Shown here: positions 51,531 through 59,887 of the stretch, piece by piece
How the letters are laid out: the number at the start of each line of letters is the position of its first letter
How positions within the stretch are numbered: the stretch's first letter is position 1
Assembly: GCA_964498255.1 (NCBI GenBank)
Contig: CAZCGW010000004.1
Location: 1 to 64,000 of the forward strand
Direction of reading: 5' to 3'
DNA length: 64,000 nucleotides
Origin: Fluviibacter sp964498255
GTDB taxonomy: Bacteria; Pseudomonadota; Gammaproteobacteria; Burkholderiales; Rhodocyclaceae
Notes under the pieces: model-generated
What the model was told of the DNA's origin: nothing
What the model saw: the letters and a program-made list of their open reading frames with translations, nothing else
Database searches by the model: none
Position numbers and translations under genes: made by a program

Positions 51531-53432
51531 ATGTCGGCAGCAACGTCGAACGCTGAGCTAAGCCATGAGCAGAAGACGAGCATGAAGTTGCTCGTCCTCG
51601 GTGCTCTGGGCGTGGTGTATGGGGATATTGGTACAAGTCCACTTTACGCCTTCAAAGAACTTTTTGCCGGTAATCACCCGATTCCGTTGACTGAAGCGAA
51701 TGTCTTCGGTGGGCTGTCCATGATTTTCTGGGCGCTGATGGTTATCGTTTCATTTAAATACATTGTGTTTATTCTTCGCGCCGATAACCGGGGCGAAGGA
51801 GGCATGATGGCGCTGATTGCCCTGGCCTTACACGAGGCCCATGACAAGCCCAAGCGTGCCAAGTGGATTATGCTGGCCGGCATTCTCGGTACAGCCATGT
51901 TCTATGGGGATGGGATGGTGACACCTGCGATCTCGGTGTTGTCAGCCGTGGAAGGTCTGCAAGTCATTGCCCCGCAGTTCAACAGCATCGTGATTCCGAT
52001 CACGATCGCCATTCTGGCCGTTCTGTTTATTTTTCAGAAGCATGGCACGGCCAAAGTGGGCGCCTTTTTCGGTCCGGTGATGGGGGTCTGGTTCGGCGTG
52101 CTGGGTGTCATGGGGGTTTACAACGTGATCGTAAACCCGCACGTGCTGCTGGCGCTCAATCCGATGTACGCCATCCATCTGCTGGTTGATAATCCGCATA
52201 TGGCCATGTTCGCCATGGGTAACGTGGTACTGGCGGTCACCGGCGCTGAGGCGCTGTATGCCGATATGGGTCACTTCGGTCGCAAACCGATTCGTCTGGC
52301 ATGGGCATTCTTTGTATTGCCGGCACTGGTGATCAACTATTTCGGCCAGGCGGCGCTGGTGCTGAGCAACCCTGATGCGGTGGATAACCCATTCTATATG
52401 GGCGTGCCAGAGTACTTGCGTTTCCCCTTGGTCTGTCTGGCCACTTGCGCTACGGTGATTGCATCGCAAGCCGTTATTACGGGGGCTTATTCGATGACCC
52501 GTCAGGCAATGCAGCTCGGATTTGTGCCCCGCATGCTAGTGCAACACACCTCGGAAAAAGAGCAGGGTCAGATTTACATGCCCGGTGTGAACTGGATGCA
52601 GCTGGGCGCTGTGATTCTGCTGGTGCTGACCTTCAAGTCTTCTAATAATCTCGCCGCTGCCTACGGCTTGGCTGTGACGGGTGACATGGTTATTACGTCG
52701 TTACTCGCGGTTGTTGTAGCAGCCAAGATCTGGAAATGGGGTTGGTATCGTGCAGCCTTGCTGTTCGCGTTCTTCCTGCTTTTCGAAGTAATTTTCCTAT
52801 GGGCGAATATTCAAAAGATTCCGGATGGCGGCTGGTTCCCGTTGCTTGCCGGCGTAGTCATTTTTACCATCATGACAACCTGGGAGCGTGGCCGCGTCCT
52901 GCTGCGTAAGCGTTTGCGTAGTGAGGAACTGCGCCTGGATGCCTTCGTTGGCAGCCTGGCGGTCGGTATGCCGACGCGTGTACCGGGAACAGCGATCTTT
53001 TTAAATGCGGATATTGAAGGGGTGCCACACGCGCTGCTGCATAATCTGATGCATAACAAAGTGCTTCATGAACGGATTGTAGTTACGAGCGTGACCATTG
53101 AAGACGTACCGTTTGTGCCGGTAGAAGATCGCGTTGAAGTCCGTCCCTTGAAAGAAAATTTCTGGACCGTGCAAATACGCTATGGCTTTAAGGAAGAGCC
53201 GGATGTGCCGGCTTCGTTGGCGCTCTGTGGTGCCTATGGTTTGCCATTCAGTATGATGGAAACGTCTTTCTTCCTGGGCCGTGAAACGTTGATTCCGAAG
53301 CTGAATTCGGAGATGGCGTTCTGGCGTGAGAAGTTGTTTGTGATGATGTTCCGCAATGCGGATAGCGCAACCAACTACTTCAATATTCCGACAAATCGGG
53401 TGGTTGAGTTAGGCACGCAGATCGTTCTCTAG
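51531..53432 (+). CDS. kup: Kup potassium uptake protein
   Basis: A 633-residue KUP/HAK/KT potassium-proton symporter with about twelve membrane helices and a C-terminal cytoplasmic domain of about 170 residues. LGALGVVYGDIGTSPLYAFKE near the N-terminus is the family signature; ADNRGEGGMMAL and GTAMFYGDGMVTPAISVLSA follow, and RETLIPK lies near the end. GGAG sits seven bases before the ATG. It follows ssb by 53 bases and is convergent with rfaE2. Confidence 0.96.
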   Translation: MSAATSNAELSHEQKTSMKLLVLGALGVVYGDIGTSPLYAFKELFAGNHPIPLTEANVFGGLSMIFWALMVIVSFKYIVFILRADNRGEGGMMALIALALHEAHDKPKRAKWIMLAGILGTAMFYGDGMVTPAISVLSAVEGLQVIAPQFNSIVIPITIAILAVLFIFQKHGTAKVGAFFGPVMGVWFGVLGVMGVYNVIVNPHVLLALNPMYAIHLLVDNPHMAMFAMGNVVLAVTGAEALYADMGHFGRKPIRLAWAFFVLPALVINYFGQAALVLSNPDAVDNPFYMGVPEYLRFPLVCLATCATVIASQAVITGAYSMTRQAMQLGFVPRMLVQHTSEKEQGQIYMPGVNWMQLGAVILLVLTFKSSNNLAAAYGLAVTGDMVITSLLAVVVAAKIWKWGWYRAALLFAFFLLFEVIFLWANIQKIPDGGWFPLLAGVVIFTIMTTWERGRVLLRKRLRSEELRLDAFVGSLAVGMPTRVPGTAIFLNADIEGVPHALLHNLMHNKVLHERIVVTSVTIEDVPFVPVEDRVEVRPLKENFWTVQIRYGFKEEPDVPASLALCGAYGLPFSMMETSFFLGRETLIPKLNSEMAFWREKLFVMMFRNADSATNYFNIPTNRVVELGTQIVL

Positions 53433-53433
53433 A

Positions 53434-53462
53434 GCGTTCGCCGTAGGCGGACGCGTAGTTTT
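53434..53462 (+). terminator. Weak terminator after kup
   Basis: GCGTTCGCC and GGCGGACGC pair with one G-U wobble around GTA, followed by GTAGTTTT. It lies between the convergent kup and rfaE2 genes and the T-run reaches the rfaE2 stop. Confidence 0.6.
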
Positions 53463-53961
53463 AGCAGCTGCGAATTTTTTTGACCATGGCGGTGGTTGAC
53501 GTGTCGTGCAGGAACGGAATCGATACCACTTTACCGCCCCAGCCGCGTACTTCAGGGGCGCCTACGATATTGTCGACGGCCCAGTCGCCGCCTTTGACGA
53601 GAATATCTGGTTTGCAATCCAGTATCCGTTCAATCGGGGTGTCTTCATCGAACCAGGTAACCAGCGAGACGCATTCCAGAGCCGCGAGTACCGCCATGCG
53701 GTTGATTAACGGGTTCAGTGGACGATCATCACCCTTGCCAAGCCGTTTGACAGATGCGTCGCTATTAGCAGCAACAATCAATGAGCCGCCGAGCGCACGA
53801 GCCTGGGCTAGATAGGTTACATGCCCCCGGTGCAGAATATCGAAACAACCATTGGTAAAGACGACCGGCCCGGGCAGTGCTGCGACGCGCTTTGCCAGAT
53901 CTTCTGGGCGCACGAGTTTGTGTTCGAAATCCGGTAAGGGCAGGTCAGTAATGATGGTCAT
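53461..53961 (-). CDS. rfaE2: D-glycero-beta-D-manno-heptose 1-phosphate adenylyltransferase
   Basis: A 166-residue cytidylyltransferase-fold enzyme, equal to the C-terminal half of HldE. FTNGCFDILHRGHVTYLAQA holds the HxGH-type nucleotide motif; LIVAANSDASVKRLGKG and VKGGDWAVDNIVG follow. It makes ADP-heptose for LPS core, working between rfaE1 and rfaD of 19.5-21.5 kb. Divergent from mlaF across 189 bases. Confidence 0.94.
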   Translation of the reverse strand: MTIITDLPLPDFEHKLVRPEDLAKRVAALPGPVVFTNGCFDILHRGHVTYLAQARALGGSLIVAANSDASVKRLGKGDDRPLNPLINRMAVLAALECVSLVTWFDEDTPIERILDCKPDILVKGGDWAVDNIVGAPEVRGWGGKVVSIPFLHDTSTTAMVKKIRSC

Positions 53962-54150
53962 AAGCGCGGAGGTATTTGCGTAGATTCAATGATTCTGGAT
54001 TCTAGCAATGAAGCATTGTGTTTTAGTGAATAAGTTGCTTTTTTTAAAGGGTTTTTCACTGGTCTGAATATATTGCGGGGCAGTGCTTTGGCCTGTGTCG
54101 GTGATAGAATTAACAAGTAAGTTGATCATAACTGCGAGACGTTCCGTTTA
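53962..54150. promoter_or_regulatory. Divergent promoter region of rfaE2 and the mla operon
   Basis: The longest intergenic stretch of the window (189 bases), AT-rich. A possible rightward -10 (TAGAAT) stands about 40 bases before mlaF. No convincing -35, inverted repeat or hairpin is seen. Confidence 0.35.
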
Positions 54151-54957
54151 ATGACCTTTCCCTATGTAGAAATCAGTGGCCTAGACTTCGCCTACGGCGA
54201 TCGCCAGATTCTTTCAGGGATCAATATGCAGCTTCCCAAGGGAAAGCTGACGGCCATTATGGGCGGCTCTGGTTGCGGTAAAACAACGCTGCTCCGTTTG
54301 ATTGGTGGTCAGATCAAACCGTGTCGAGGTAGTCTCAAAGTGGCGGGTCAGGAAGTCGCTCGATTGAGTGAGCGAGATCTCTACGATATGCGCCGTCGAA
54401 CCGGGATGCTTTTTCAGTTTGGCGCATTGTTTACCGATCTCACTGTCTTCGACAATGTTGCCTTTCCACTTCGCGAACATACCAAGCTGCCAGAGTCGGC
54501 AATACGTGATCTGGTGCTGCTTAAACTGGAAGCGGTAGGACTACGTGGCGCAGCACAGCTGATGCCTGCCGAATTGTCTGGCGGCATGGCGCGCCGCGTG
54601 GCGCTGGCACGCTCTGTGGCGCTGGATCCTGAATTGATTTTGTTTGACGAGCCGTTTACCGGACTGGATCCGATTTCCCTCTCGATTATCGCAACGCTGA
54701 TTCGCCGTCTTACAGACGCCCTGGGCGCAACCTCGGTGATGGTGACGCACGACGTGCATGAGTCTCTGGCCGTTGTCGATTATGTCTACTTTATGTCGGC
54801 GGGACGGGTCGTTGGGTCAGGCTCGCCTGAAGAGATTAAGGTTTCATCAGATCCGTATGTCTATCAGTTTGTGCATGCGCAACCTGATGGTCCGGTGCAC
54901 TTTCATTATCAGGCGCCAACGCTGGATGAGCAGTTGTTGGCAGGGGCGCTTAAATGA
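54151..54957 (+). CDS. mlaF: Phospholipid ABC transporter ATPase MlaF
   Basis: A 268-residue ABC ATPase of the Mla complex, which moves phospholipids between inner and outer membranes to keep lipid asymmetry. Walker A is GGSGCGKTTLLRLIGG, signature LSGGMARRVALARSV, Walker B ELILFDEPFTGLDP, and the switch His is in VMVTHDVHESL. The end overlaps mlaE by four bases (ATGA). First gene of a rightward operon mlaF-E-D-A-C-B. Confidence 0.95.
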   Translation: MTFPYVEISGLDFAYGDRQILSGINMQLPKGKLTAIMGGSGCGKTTLLRLIGGQIKPCRGSLKVAGQEVARLSERDLYDMRRRTGMLFQFGALFTDLTVFDNVAFPLREHTKLPESAIRDLVLLKLEAVGLRGAAQLMPAELSGGMARRVALARSVALDPELILFDEPFTGLDPISLSIIATLIRRLTDALGATSVMVTHDVHESLAVVDYVYFMSAGRVVGSGSPEEIKVSSDPYVYQFVHAQPDGPVHFHYQAPTLDEQLLAGALK

Positions 54958-55745
54958 ATATGCTCGAGCGCTTCTTTAGGGTCATCGGTAGTAATACGAT
55001 TAACCGCGTGTGGCGACTTGGCTTTGCCGCCCGTTTCTTCATCGCATTGCTAGCGCATTCGGGCGAAACTTTCCGTCGCCCCCGTTTATTGCTGCGCGAG
55101 CTTTATGCAAGTGGCGTCTTGTCGCTCATCATTATTCTGGTTTCGGGCTTATTTGTGGGTCTGGTGCTAGGCCTTCAGGGTTATGACACCCTGCAGCGCT
55201 ATGGCTCCTCCGAGGCGCTGGGTATTCTGGTGGCGCTCTCGCTGGTGCGTGAACTGGGTCCCGTAGTTGCCGGTTTGCTGTTTGCTTCCCGTGCGGGGTC
55301 ATCAATTACCGCCGAAGTGGGGCTGATGAAGGCGACAGAGCAGCTTACTGCAATGGATATGATGGCCGTTAATCCGCTGGCTCGGATTATTGCGCCCCGC
55401 TTCTGGGGTGGCGTCCTATCGATGCCAGTGTTAGCCGCACTATTTACCGCTGCCGGTATCTTCGGCGGCTGGTTAATCGGGGTGGTCTTCATCGGTGTTG
55501 ATGAAGGTGCCTTTTGGGCCCAGATGCAGGCCAATGTGAATTTTGTGGATGATGTATGTAATGGCATCATCAAGAGCATCGTCTTTGGTGTTGCCGTATC
55601 ACTCATCGCTGTGTTTGAAGGTTTTGATGCTGTTCCTACTGCAGAAGGGGTATCTCGTGCGATTACCCGGACTGTGGTGACGTCTGCGCTAGCCATACTG
55701 GCTTTAGATTTTGTGCTGACTTCCTTTATGTTCCGAGGCTTATGA
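54954..55745 (+). CDS. mlaE: Phospholipid ABC transporter permease MlaE
   Basis: A 263-residue inner-membrane permease with about five helices. The conserved region LVRELGPVVAGLLFASRAGSSITAEVG with MKATEQLTAMDMMAVNP and the LPR-like APRFWGGVLSMPVL is unmistakably MlaE. It dimerises and sits under the MlaD ring. Overlaps mlaF before it and mlaD after it by four bases each (ATGA). Confidence 0.95.
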   Translation: MNMLERFFRVIGSNTINRVWRLGFAARFFIALLAHSGETFRRPRLLLRELYASGVLSLIIILVSGLFVGLVLGLQGYDTLQRYGSSEALGILVALSLVRELGPVVAGLLFASRAGSSITAEVGLMKATEQLTAMDMMAVNPLARIIAPRFWGGVLSMPVLAALFTAAGIFGGWLIGVVFIGVDEGAFWAQMQANVNFVDDVCNGIIKSIVFGVAVSLIAVFEGFDAVPTAEGVSRAITRTVVTSALAILALDFVLTSFMFRGL

Positions 55746-56224
55746 TGAACCGCAAGGTAATGGATCTCTGGGTGGGTATTTTTGTCGTTATTGGTTTTGC
55801 TGCCGTGCTTTTTCTGGCGCTGAAGGTTAGTAATTTTTCAGCCAGCAGTTTTGCTACGACCTATGAAGTCACCGCAAAATTTGACAACATCGGGGGGCTT
55901 AAAGTGCGTGGACCGGTTAAAAGTGCCGGTGTGGTGGTGGGGCGCGTATCTGCGATCCGCTTTGATCCGCAAACTTACGAAGCCCATGTGGTCCTGAAGA
56001 TCGATAGTCAGTACCAGTTCCCCAGAGATACTTTTGCATCCATTCTTACTTCCGGATTGCTCGGAGAGCAGTATATTGGCCTGGATGCCGGTGGAGATGA
56101 GACAATGATCCCTGCGGGCGGAACGATTGCCAAAACACAGTCGGCGATTGTTCTTGAAAAACTCATTAGCCAGTTTCTGTTTAACAAGGCTTCGGAAGGC
56201 AAGAAGGATGCGCGTGCTGAGTAA
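55742..56224 (+). CDS. mlaD: Phospholipid-binding MCE protein MlaD
   Basis: A 160-residue MCE-domain protein with one N-terminal membrane helix (WVGIFVVIGFAAVLFLALKVS). The MCE domain includes YEVTAKFDNIGGLKVRGPVKSAGVVVGRV and LTSGLLGEQYIGLDAGG. Hexameric MlaD forms the periplasmic ring that binds lipid. Slightly shorter than the 183-residue E. coli protein at its C-terminus. Overlaps mlaE and mlaA. Confidence 0.94.
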   Translation: MMNRKVMDLWVGIFVVIGFAAVLFLALKVSNFSASSFATTYEVTAKFDNIGGLKVRGPVKSAGVVVGRVSAIRFDPQTYEAHVVLKIDSQYQFPRDTFASILTSGLLGEQYIGLDAGGDETMIPAGGTIAKTQSAIVLEKLISQFLFNKASEGKKDARAE

Positions 56225-56981
56225 ATTCAATATGCGTCAGTGGGTTGCCGCAGTTGTGTTGGCAGCCTTGATGACCGGTTGTGCGACAACGGAGAAGGCT
56301 AATCCGCGCGACCCCTGGGAGGGTTATAACCGGGGCATGTTCCAGGTGAACGAAGCGATTGATACCGTGCTGGTGAAACCGGTTGCGATTGGCTACGACT
56401 TTATACTGCCGGAACCACTGCGTATTCTGGTAACGAACTTCTTTTCCAACATCGGTGACGTCATGATTGGCGTTAATGATCTGTTGCAAGGCCGTGGTGA
56501 ACAGGCATTTAATGATCTAGGCCGTGTGGTCATTAACACGACACTGGGTTTTGGTGGCCTCTTTGATGTGGCGGGTAATGCGGGTTGGTACAAAAGTGAT
56601 AATGACTTTGGTGTCACTTTCGGCCGTTGGGGTGTGCCTCCCGGGCCCTATTTTGTGCTGCCGATCCTTGGCCTGAGCGATGTGAGAGACACCTTTGGCT
56701 GGGCGGCAGATATTGCTGCGAGCCCGATTGATCTGATTTTCCGGGATCCTACCGCTTACTACACCGCGTGGGGTGTGCGATTCCTGAATACCCGGGCAAA
56801 TCTGCTGCCAGCGGAAAAGATCATTGAAGAAGCGGCAACGGATAAATATAGCTATCTGCGTGATGCCTTTATGCAGAATCGCTTGAATCTCATTTATGAC
56901 GGCGCCCCGCCGAGTTTGGACGCTGATGATGAAGCTGCGTCTAAAACTGACACTAATGACGGCGCGACTGCTCAGCAGTAG
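56208..56981 (+). CDS. mlaA: Outer-membrane lipoprotein MlaA (VacJ)
   Basis: A 257-residue lipoprotein that extracts phospholipid from the outer leaflet of the outer membrane. The lipobox is LMTGC; DPWEGYNRGMFQVNEAIDT, FFSNIGDVMIGVNDLLQG and GRWGVPPGPYFVLPILG are VacJ hallmarks. ATG 56208 (overlapping mlaD by 17 bases, GGAAGG upstream) gives a signal sequence of ordinary length; ATG 56232 is an alternative. An acidic, Asp/Thr-rich tail follows the domain. In E. coli mlaA is unlinked; here it is inside the operon, as usual in betaproteobacteria. Confidence 0.93.
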   Translation: MRVLSKFNMRQWVAAVVLAALMTGCATTEKANPRDPWEGYNRGMFQVNEAIDTVLVKPVAIGYDFILPEPLRILVTNFFSNIGDVMIGVNDLLQGRGEQAFNDLGRVVINTTLGFGGLFDVAGNAGWYKSDNDFGVTFGRWGVPPGPYFVLPILGLSDVRDTFGWAADIAASPIDLIFRDPTAYYTAWGVRFLNTRANLLPAEKIIEEAATDKYSYLRDAFMQNRLNLIYDGAPPSLDADDEAASKTDTNDGATAQQ

Positions 56982-57016
56982 AATGAAAGCATTCGTTACT
57001 CAGAAAGCCTAGTTTT

Positions 57017-57649
57017 ATGATGTTGCTGCACTTCCGCAAGTTTTTCCTGTTGGCAGGCCTGTTGTTTGCAACGATCGCTCAGGCAGAGCTTATGCCGCCT
57101 GACCAGCTGGTGAAGCAGATCACGCAGGACACCTATGTCTACGTAAATCAGGATCCTTCGCTGCAGAAGGGTGATATCAGCAAGCTGATTGATTGGGCAG
57201 AAAAGTCGATCCTTAAAGACTTTGATTTCAATCGTATGACACGGCTGGCGGTTGGAAAAGATTGGCGTCAAGCGACACCTGAACAGCAAAAACAACTGGT
57301 TTACGAGTTTCGTAAACTACTGATCCGTACCTTTGCCAACGCTTTCGTTGGTATTAAAAAAGATCAGACCATTGAATACAAACCTTTTAAATTAAATCCG
57401 GATGATCAAAGTGTGGTGGTTAAAACTTTGATTGTAAAACCTGGGGCAAAGCCGATTGATGTGAATTTCAGCATGGAAAAAATGACCGATAGCTGGAAAG
57501 TCTATGACGTCACTATGGCTGGTGTGTCGATGATTACTAACTATCGTGATGCATTTTCACAAGAGATCCATACCAATGGGGTGGATGGTCTGATCAAAAT
57601 GCTGGCCGACAAAAACAAACAGCTGGAACAGAAGAGCAAGGCCTCCTGA
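57017..57649 (+). CDS. mlaC: Periplasmic phospholipid shuttle MlaC
   Basis: A 210-residue exported protein (signal peptide ending IAQA) of the MlaC/Ttg2D family, which carries phospholipid across the periplasm between MlaA and MlaFEDB. FDFNRMTRLAVGKDWRQATPEQQKQLVYEFRKLLIRTFA and WKVYDVTMAGVSMITNYRDAF are family core segments. Length matches. It begins 35 bases after mlaA and is followed by mlaB after 10. Confidence 0.94.
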   Translation: MMLLHFRKFFLLAGLLFATIAQAELMPPDQLVKQITQDTYVYVNQDPSLQKGDISKLIDWAEKSILKDFDFNRMTRLAVGKDWRQATPEQQKQLVYEFRKLLIRTFANAFVGIKKDQTIEYKPFKLNPDDQSVVVKTLIVKPGAKPIDVNFSMEKMTDSWKVYDVTMAGVSMITNYRDAFSQEIHTNGVDGLIKMLADKNKQLEQKSKAS

Positions 57650-57659
57650 GCGCTCTGGC

Positions 57660-57941
57660 ATGATGGGTATACAGCGACACGACAACGGAGAGCGTCTGGA
57701 GATTCGTGGCGACATGACTGTCGCCGAAGTGCCGGGTCTGTTGCGCGCTATAACTGGTTCTGATCATATCTTGCATGTAGATATGGCGGCTGTTGGTCGG
57801 GTGGATTCTTCAGCATTAACGGTGTTGCTTGCCTGCAGCCGATCGGCCCGCGGCGCAACGGTGACAGTCCATCATGCGCCACCGGCGCTGCGTGCGTTAA
57901 GTGATTTGTACGGTTTGCAGACACTGTTTCGGGTTGTTTAA
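57660..57941 (+). CDS. mlaB: STAS-domain protein MlaB
   Basis: A 93-residue STAS protein. LEIRGDMTVAEVPGLLRAI and the conserved helix start VDSSALTVLLACSRSARG (Asp-Ser-Ser) are typical. MlaB binds MlaF and is needed for its ATPase activity. ATG 57660 and 57663 are both possible. Last Mla gene; the next ABC ATPase begins three bases later. Confidence 0.9.
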   Translation: MMGIQRHDNGERLEIRGDMTVAEVPGLLRAITGSDHILHVDMAAVGRVDSSALTVLLACSRSARGATVTVHHAPPALRALSDLYGLQTLFRVV

Positions 57942-57944
57942 AAC

Positions 57945-58883
57945 GTGAGCGTTGCTGCGGTATCTGTCAGGCAGGTTGCTAAAACCTTTGCGCGCCCGCG
58001 AAAACCCGTAGACGCATTGCGTGATGTGTCCCTTGAAATTGAGGCGGGAGAGTTTTTTGGCTTGTTGGGCCCCAATGGTGCCGGTAAAACAACCTTAATT
58101 TCCTGCATGGCAGGGCTTTGTCGTCAGGACACGGGCAGTATCCGTATCCTCGGCCACGATACGCGTAGCGATTACCGGGCTGCTCGACGTACTTTGGGTG
58201 TGGTACCGCAAGAATTGGTGTTTGACCCGTTCTTTTCGGTGCGCGAGATTCTGCGATTGCAGTCCGGCTATTTCGGACTCCAGAAAAATGATGCCTGGAT
58301 TGATGAGTTGCTGTCTGAGCTTGATTTATCGGATAAAGCTGATCATTCCATGCGCAGCTTGTCGGGGGGGATGAAGCGCCGTGTTCTGGTCGCCCAGGCG
58401 TTGGTGCACCGACCACCGGTAATTATTCTGGATGAACCTACGGCGGGTGTCGATGTCGCTTTGCGGCAAGGCTTGTGGCATTTCATTCGTCGGCTTAACC
58501 GGGATGGTCATACGATCATTCTGACGACGCATTATCTGGAAGAGGCTGAAGCGCTTTGTGGTCGCTTGGCGTTGATGCGATCGGGTGAAATCTGCGCCCT
58601 GGAAAAAACAGAAACGCTGATTCGGCAATTTGCCAAACATCGACTCACTGTGCGTTTGGCTGAGGGGGGGGCTTTGCCAACTGCTTTGGCAGCTTCGGCT
58701 AAAGCCGTGCCAGACGTTAATCGCTCGTGGGCGTGGACGCTGGATGAGCTGTCCGATATTGAATCGGTACTGGCAGCGTTGCGTGAATCTGGTTGTCGTT
58801 TGGAAGACATGAGCATTTCTCCACCGGATCTTGAAACCGCGTTCCTCAAGTTCATGGGCAACGGAAAAGAGGGCAAAGCGTGA
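57945..58883 (+). CDS. ABC transporter ATP-binding protein (YadG-like)
   Basis: A 312-residue ABC-2 type ATPase starting at GTG 57945. Walker A is GPNGAGKTTLISCMAGL, signature RSLSGGMKRRVLVAQAL, Walker B VIILDEPTAGVDV, and switch ILTTHYLEEAEALC. A C-terminal extension of about 80 residues resembles that of YadG. It is coupled to the permease gene by a four-base overlap (GTGA). This pair follows mla in many betaproteobacteria; its substrate is not known. Confidence 0.9.
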   Translation: MSVAAVSVRQVAKTFARPRKPVDALRDVSLEIEAGEFFGLLGPNGAGKTTLISCMAGLCRQDTGSIRILGHDTRSDYRAARRTLGVVPQELVFDPFFSVREILRLQSGYFGLQKNDAWIDELLSELDLSDKADHSMRSLSGGMKRRVLVAQALVHRPPVIILDEPTAGVDVALRQGLWHFIRRLNRDGHTIILTTHYLEEAEALCGRLALMRSGEICALEKTETLIRQFAKHRLTVRLAEGGALPTALAASAKAVPDVNRSWAWTLDELSDIESVLAALRESGCRLEDMSISPPDLETAFLKFMGNGKEGKA

Positions 58884-59632
58884 CTGCGTTTCTGACCCTG
58901 TTGCGTAAGGAGCTCCTGCGTTTCTGGAAAGTGGGCTTTCAAACGGTTTGTGCACCGGTGCTTACCGCTTTGCTGTATTTAATGATTTTTTCCCAGGTGC
59001 TGGATAACCATGTCCAGGTGCATGGTGTGCGGTATACGGCTTTCCTGATCCCGGGTCTGGTCATGATGTCGGTGCTGCAGAATGCCTTTGCCAACAGCTC
59101 TTCGTCGCTAATTCAGTCAAAAATTACCGGCAACCTGGTTTTTGTCCTGCTGACGCCAATTTCTAACTTGCAGTTTTTTGGTGCGTATCTTTTAGCGGCC
59201 ACGATCCGGGGTGCCGTTGTGGGCAGTGGGGTATTGCTGGCAACCTGCTGGATCAGTGGTTTGGCGATGGCAGAACCCTTGTGGGTAGTGGCTTTTACAC
59301 TTTTGGGTGGTGCGCTGATGGGGGCGTTAGGGTTGATTGCCGGGATGTGGGCAGAGAAATTCGACCAACTGGCGGCGTTCCAGAATTTTCTAATTCTGCC
59401 GCTGACCATGCTGTCTGGCGTCTTCTACTCGGTACAATCTCTACCTGCGTTCTGGCAGGAACTATCCCGGATGAATCCGCTGTTCTATCTGATTGATGGT
59501 TTCCGTTATGGATTTTTCGCGGTTTCCGACGCCTCGCCCTGGTTAAGCTTTGGCATTGCGCTCGGTTTTACGGCGGTTATCGGATTATTGAGTTTTGTTT
59601 TACTGGTACGTGGTTACAAGCTGCGCACCTAA
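58880..59632 (+). CDS. ABC-2 type transporter permease (YadH-like)
   Basis: A 250-residue membrane protein with six helices. LLRKELLRFWKVGFQTVCAPVLTALLYLMIFSQVL at the start and FLILPLTMLSGVFYSVQSLP before helix 6 are the ABC-2 signature. It starts at GTG 58880 within the end of the ATPase gene. ibaG follows after 12 bases. With its ATPase it would export an unidentified envelope or other substrate. Confidence 0.9.
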   Translation: MTAFLTLLRKELLRFWKVGFQTVCAPVLTALLYLMIFSQVLDNHVQVHGVRYTAFLIPGLVMMSVLQNAFANSSSSLIQSKITGNLVFVLLTPISNLQFFGAYLLAATIRGAVVGSGVLLATCWISGLAMAEPLWVVAFTLLGGALMGALGLIAGMWAEKFDQLAAFQNFLILPLTMLSGVFYSVQSLPAFWQELSRMNPLFYLIDGFRYGFFAVSDASPWLSFGIALGFTAVIGLLSFVLLVRGYKLRT

Positions 59633-59644
59633 TAAGGTTAAGTT

Positions 59645-59887
59645 ATGGTTCGTCTGGAAGACATCGAAGCTGCATTACGGGCAAAGCTGCCCGTGTCTCA
59701 CCTGGTTTTAGATGGTGATGGCCGACATTTCGAATTGCTGATCGTGAGTGAAGCCTTTTCGGGTTTGGCACGAGTACGACGTCATCAGGCCGTGTACGGT
59801 GCGCTGGGTGATGCCATGCGTGATGAACTGGTGCATGCCCTGACTATGCAGACATTGACCCCAGAGGAGTGGGCACAACGTGGATAA
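59645..59887 (+). CDS. ibaG: BolA/IbaG family protein
   Basis: An 80-residue BolA-family protein. The core HLVLDGDGRHFELLIVSEAFSGLARVRRHQAVYGAL holds the conserved FxG-x5-RH pattern; the invariant His (RRHQAVY) can ligate an Fe-S cluster shared with a monothiol glutaredoxin. IbaG sits between mla/ABC genes and murA in many proteobacteria, including E. coli. Its last eight bases overlap murA. Confidence 0.92.
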   Translation: MVRLEDIEAALRAKLPVSHLVLDGDGRHFELLIVSEAFSGLARVRRHQAVYGALGDAMRDELVHALTMQTLTPEEWAQRG

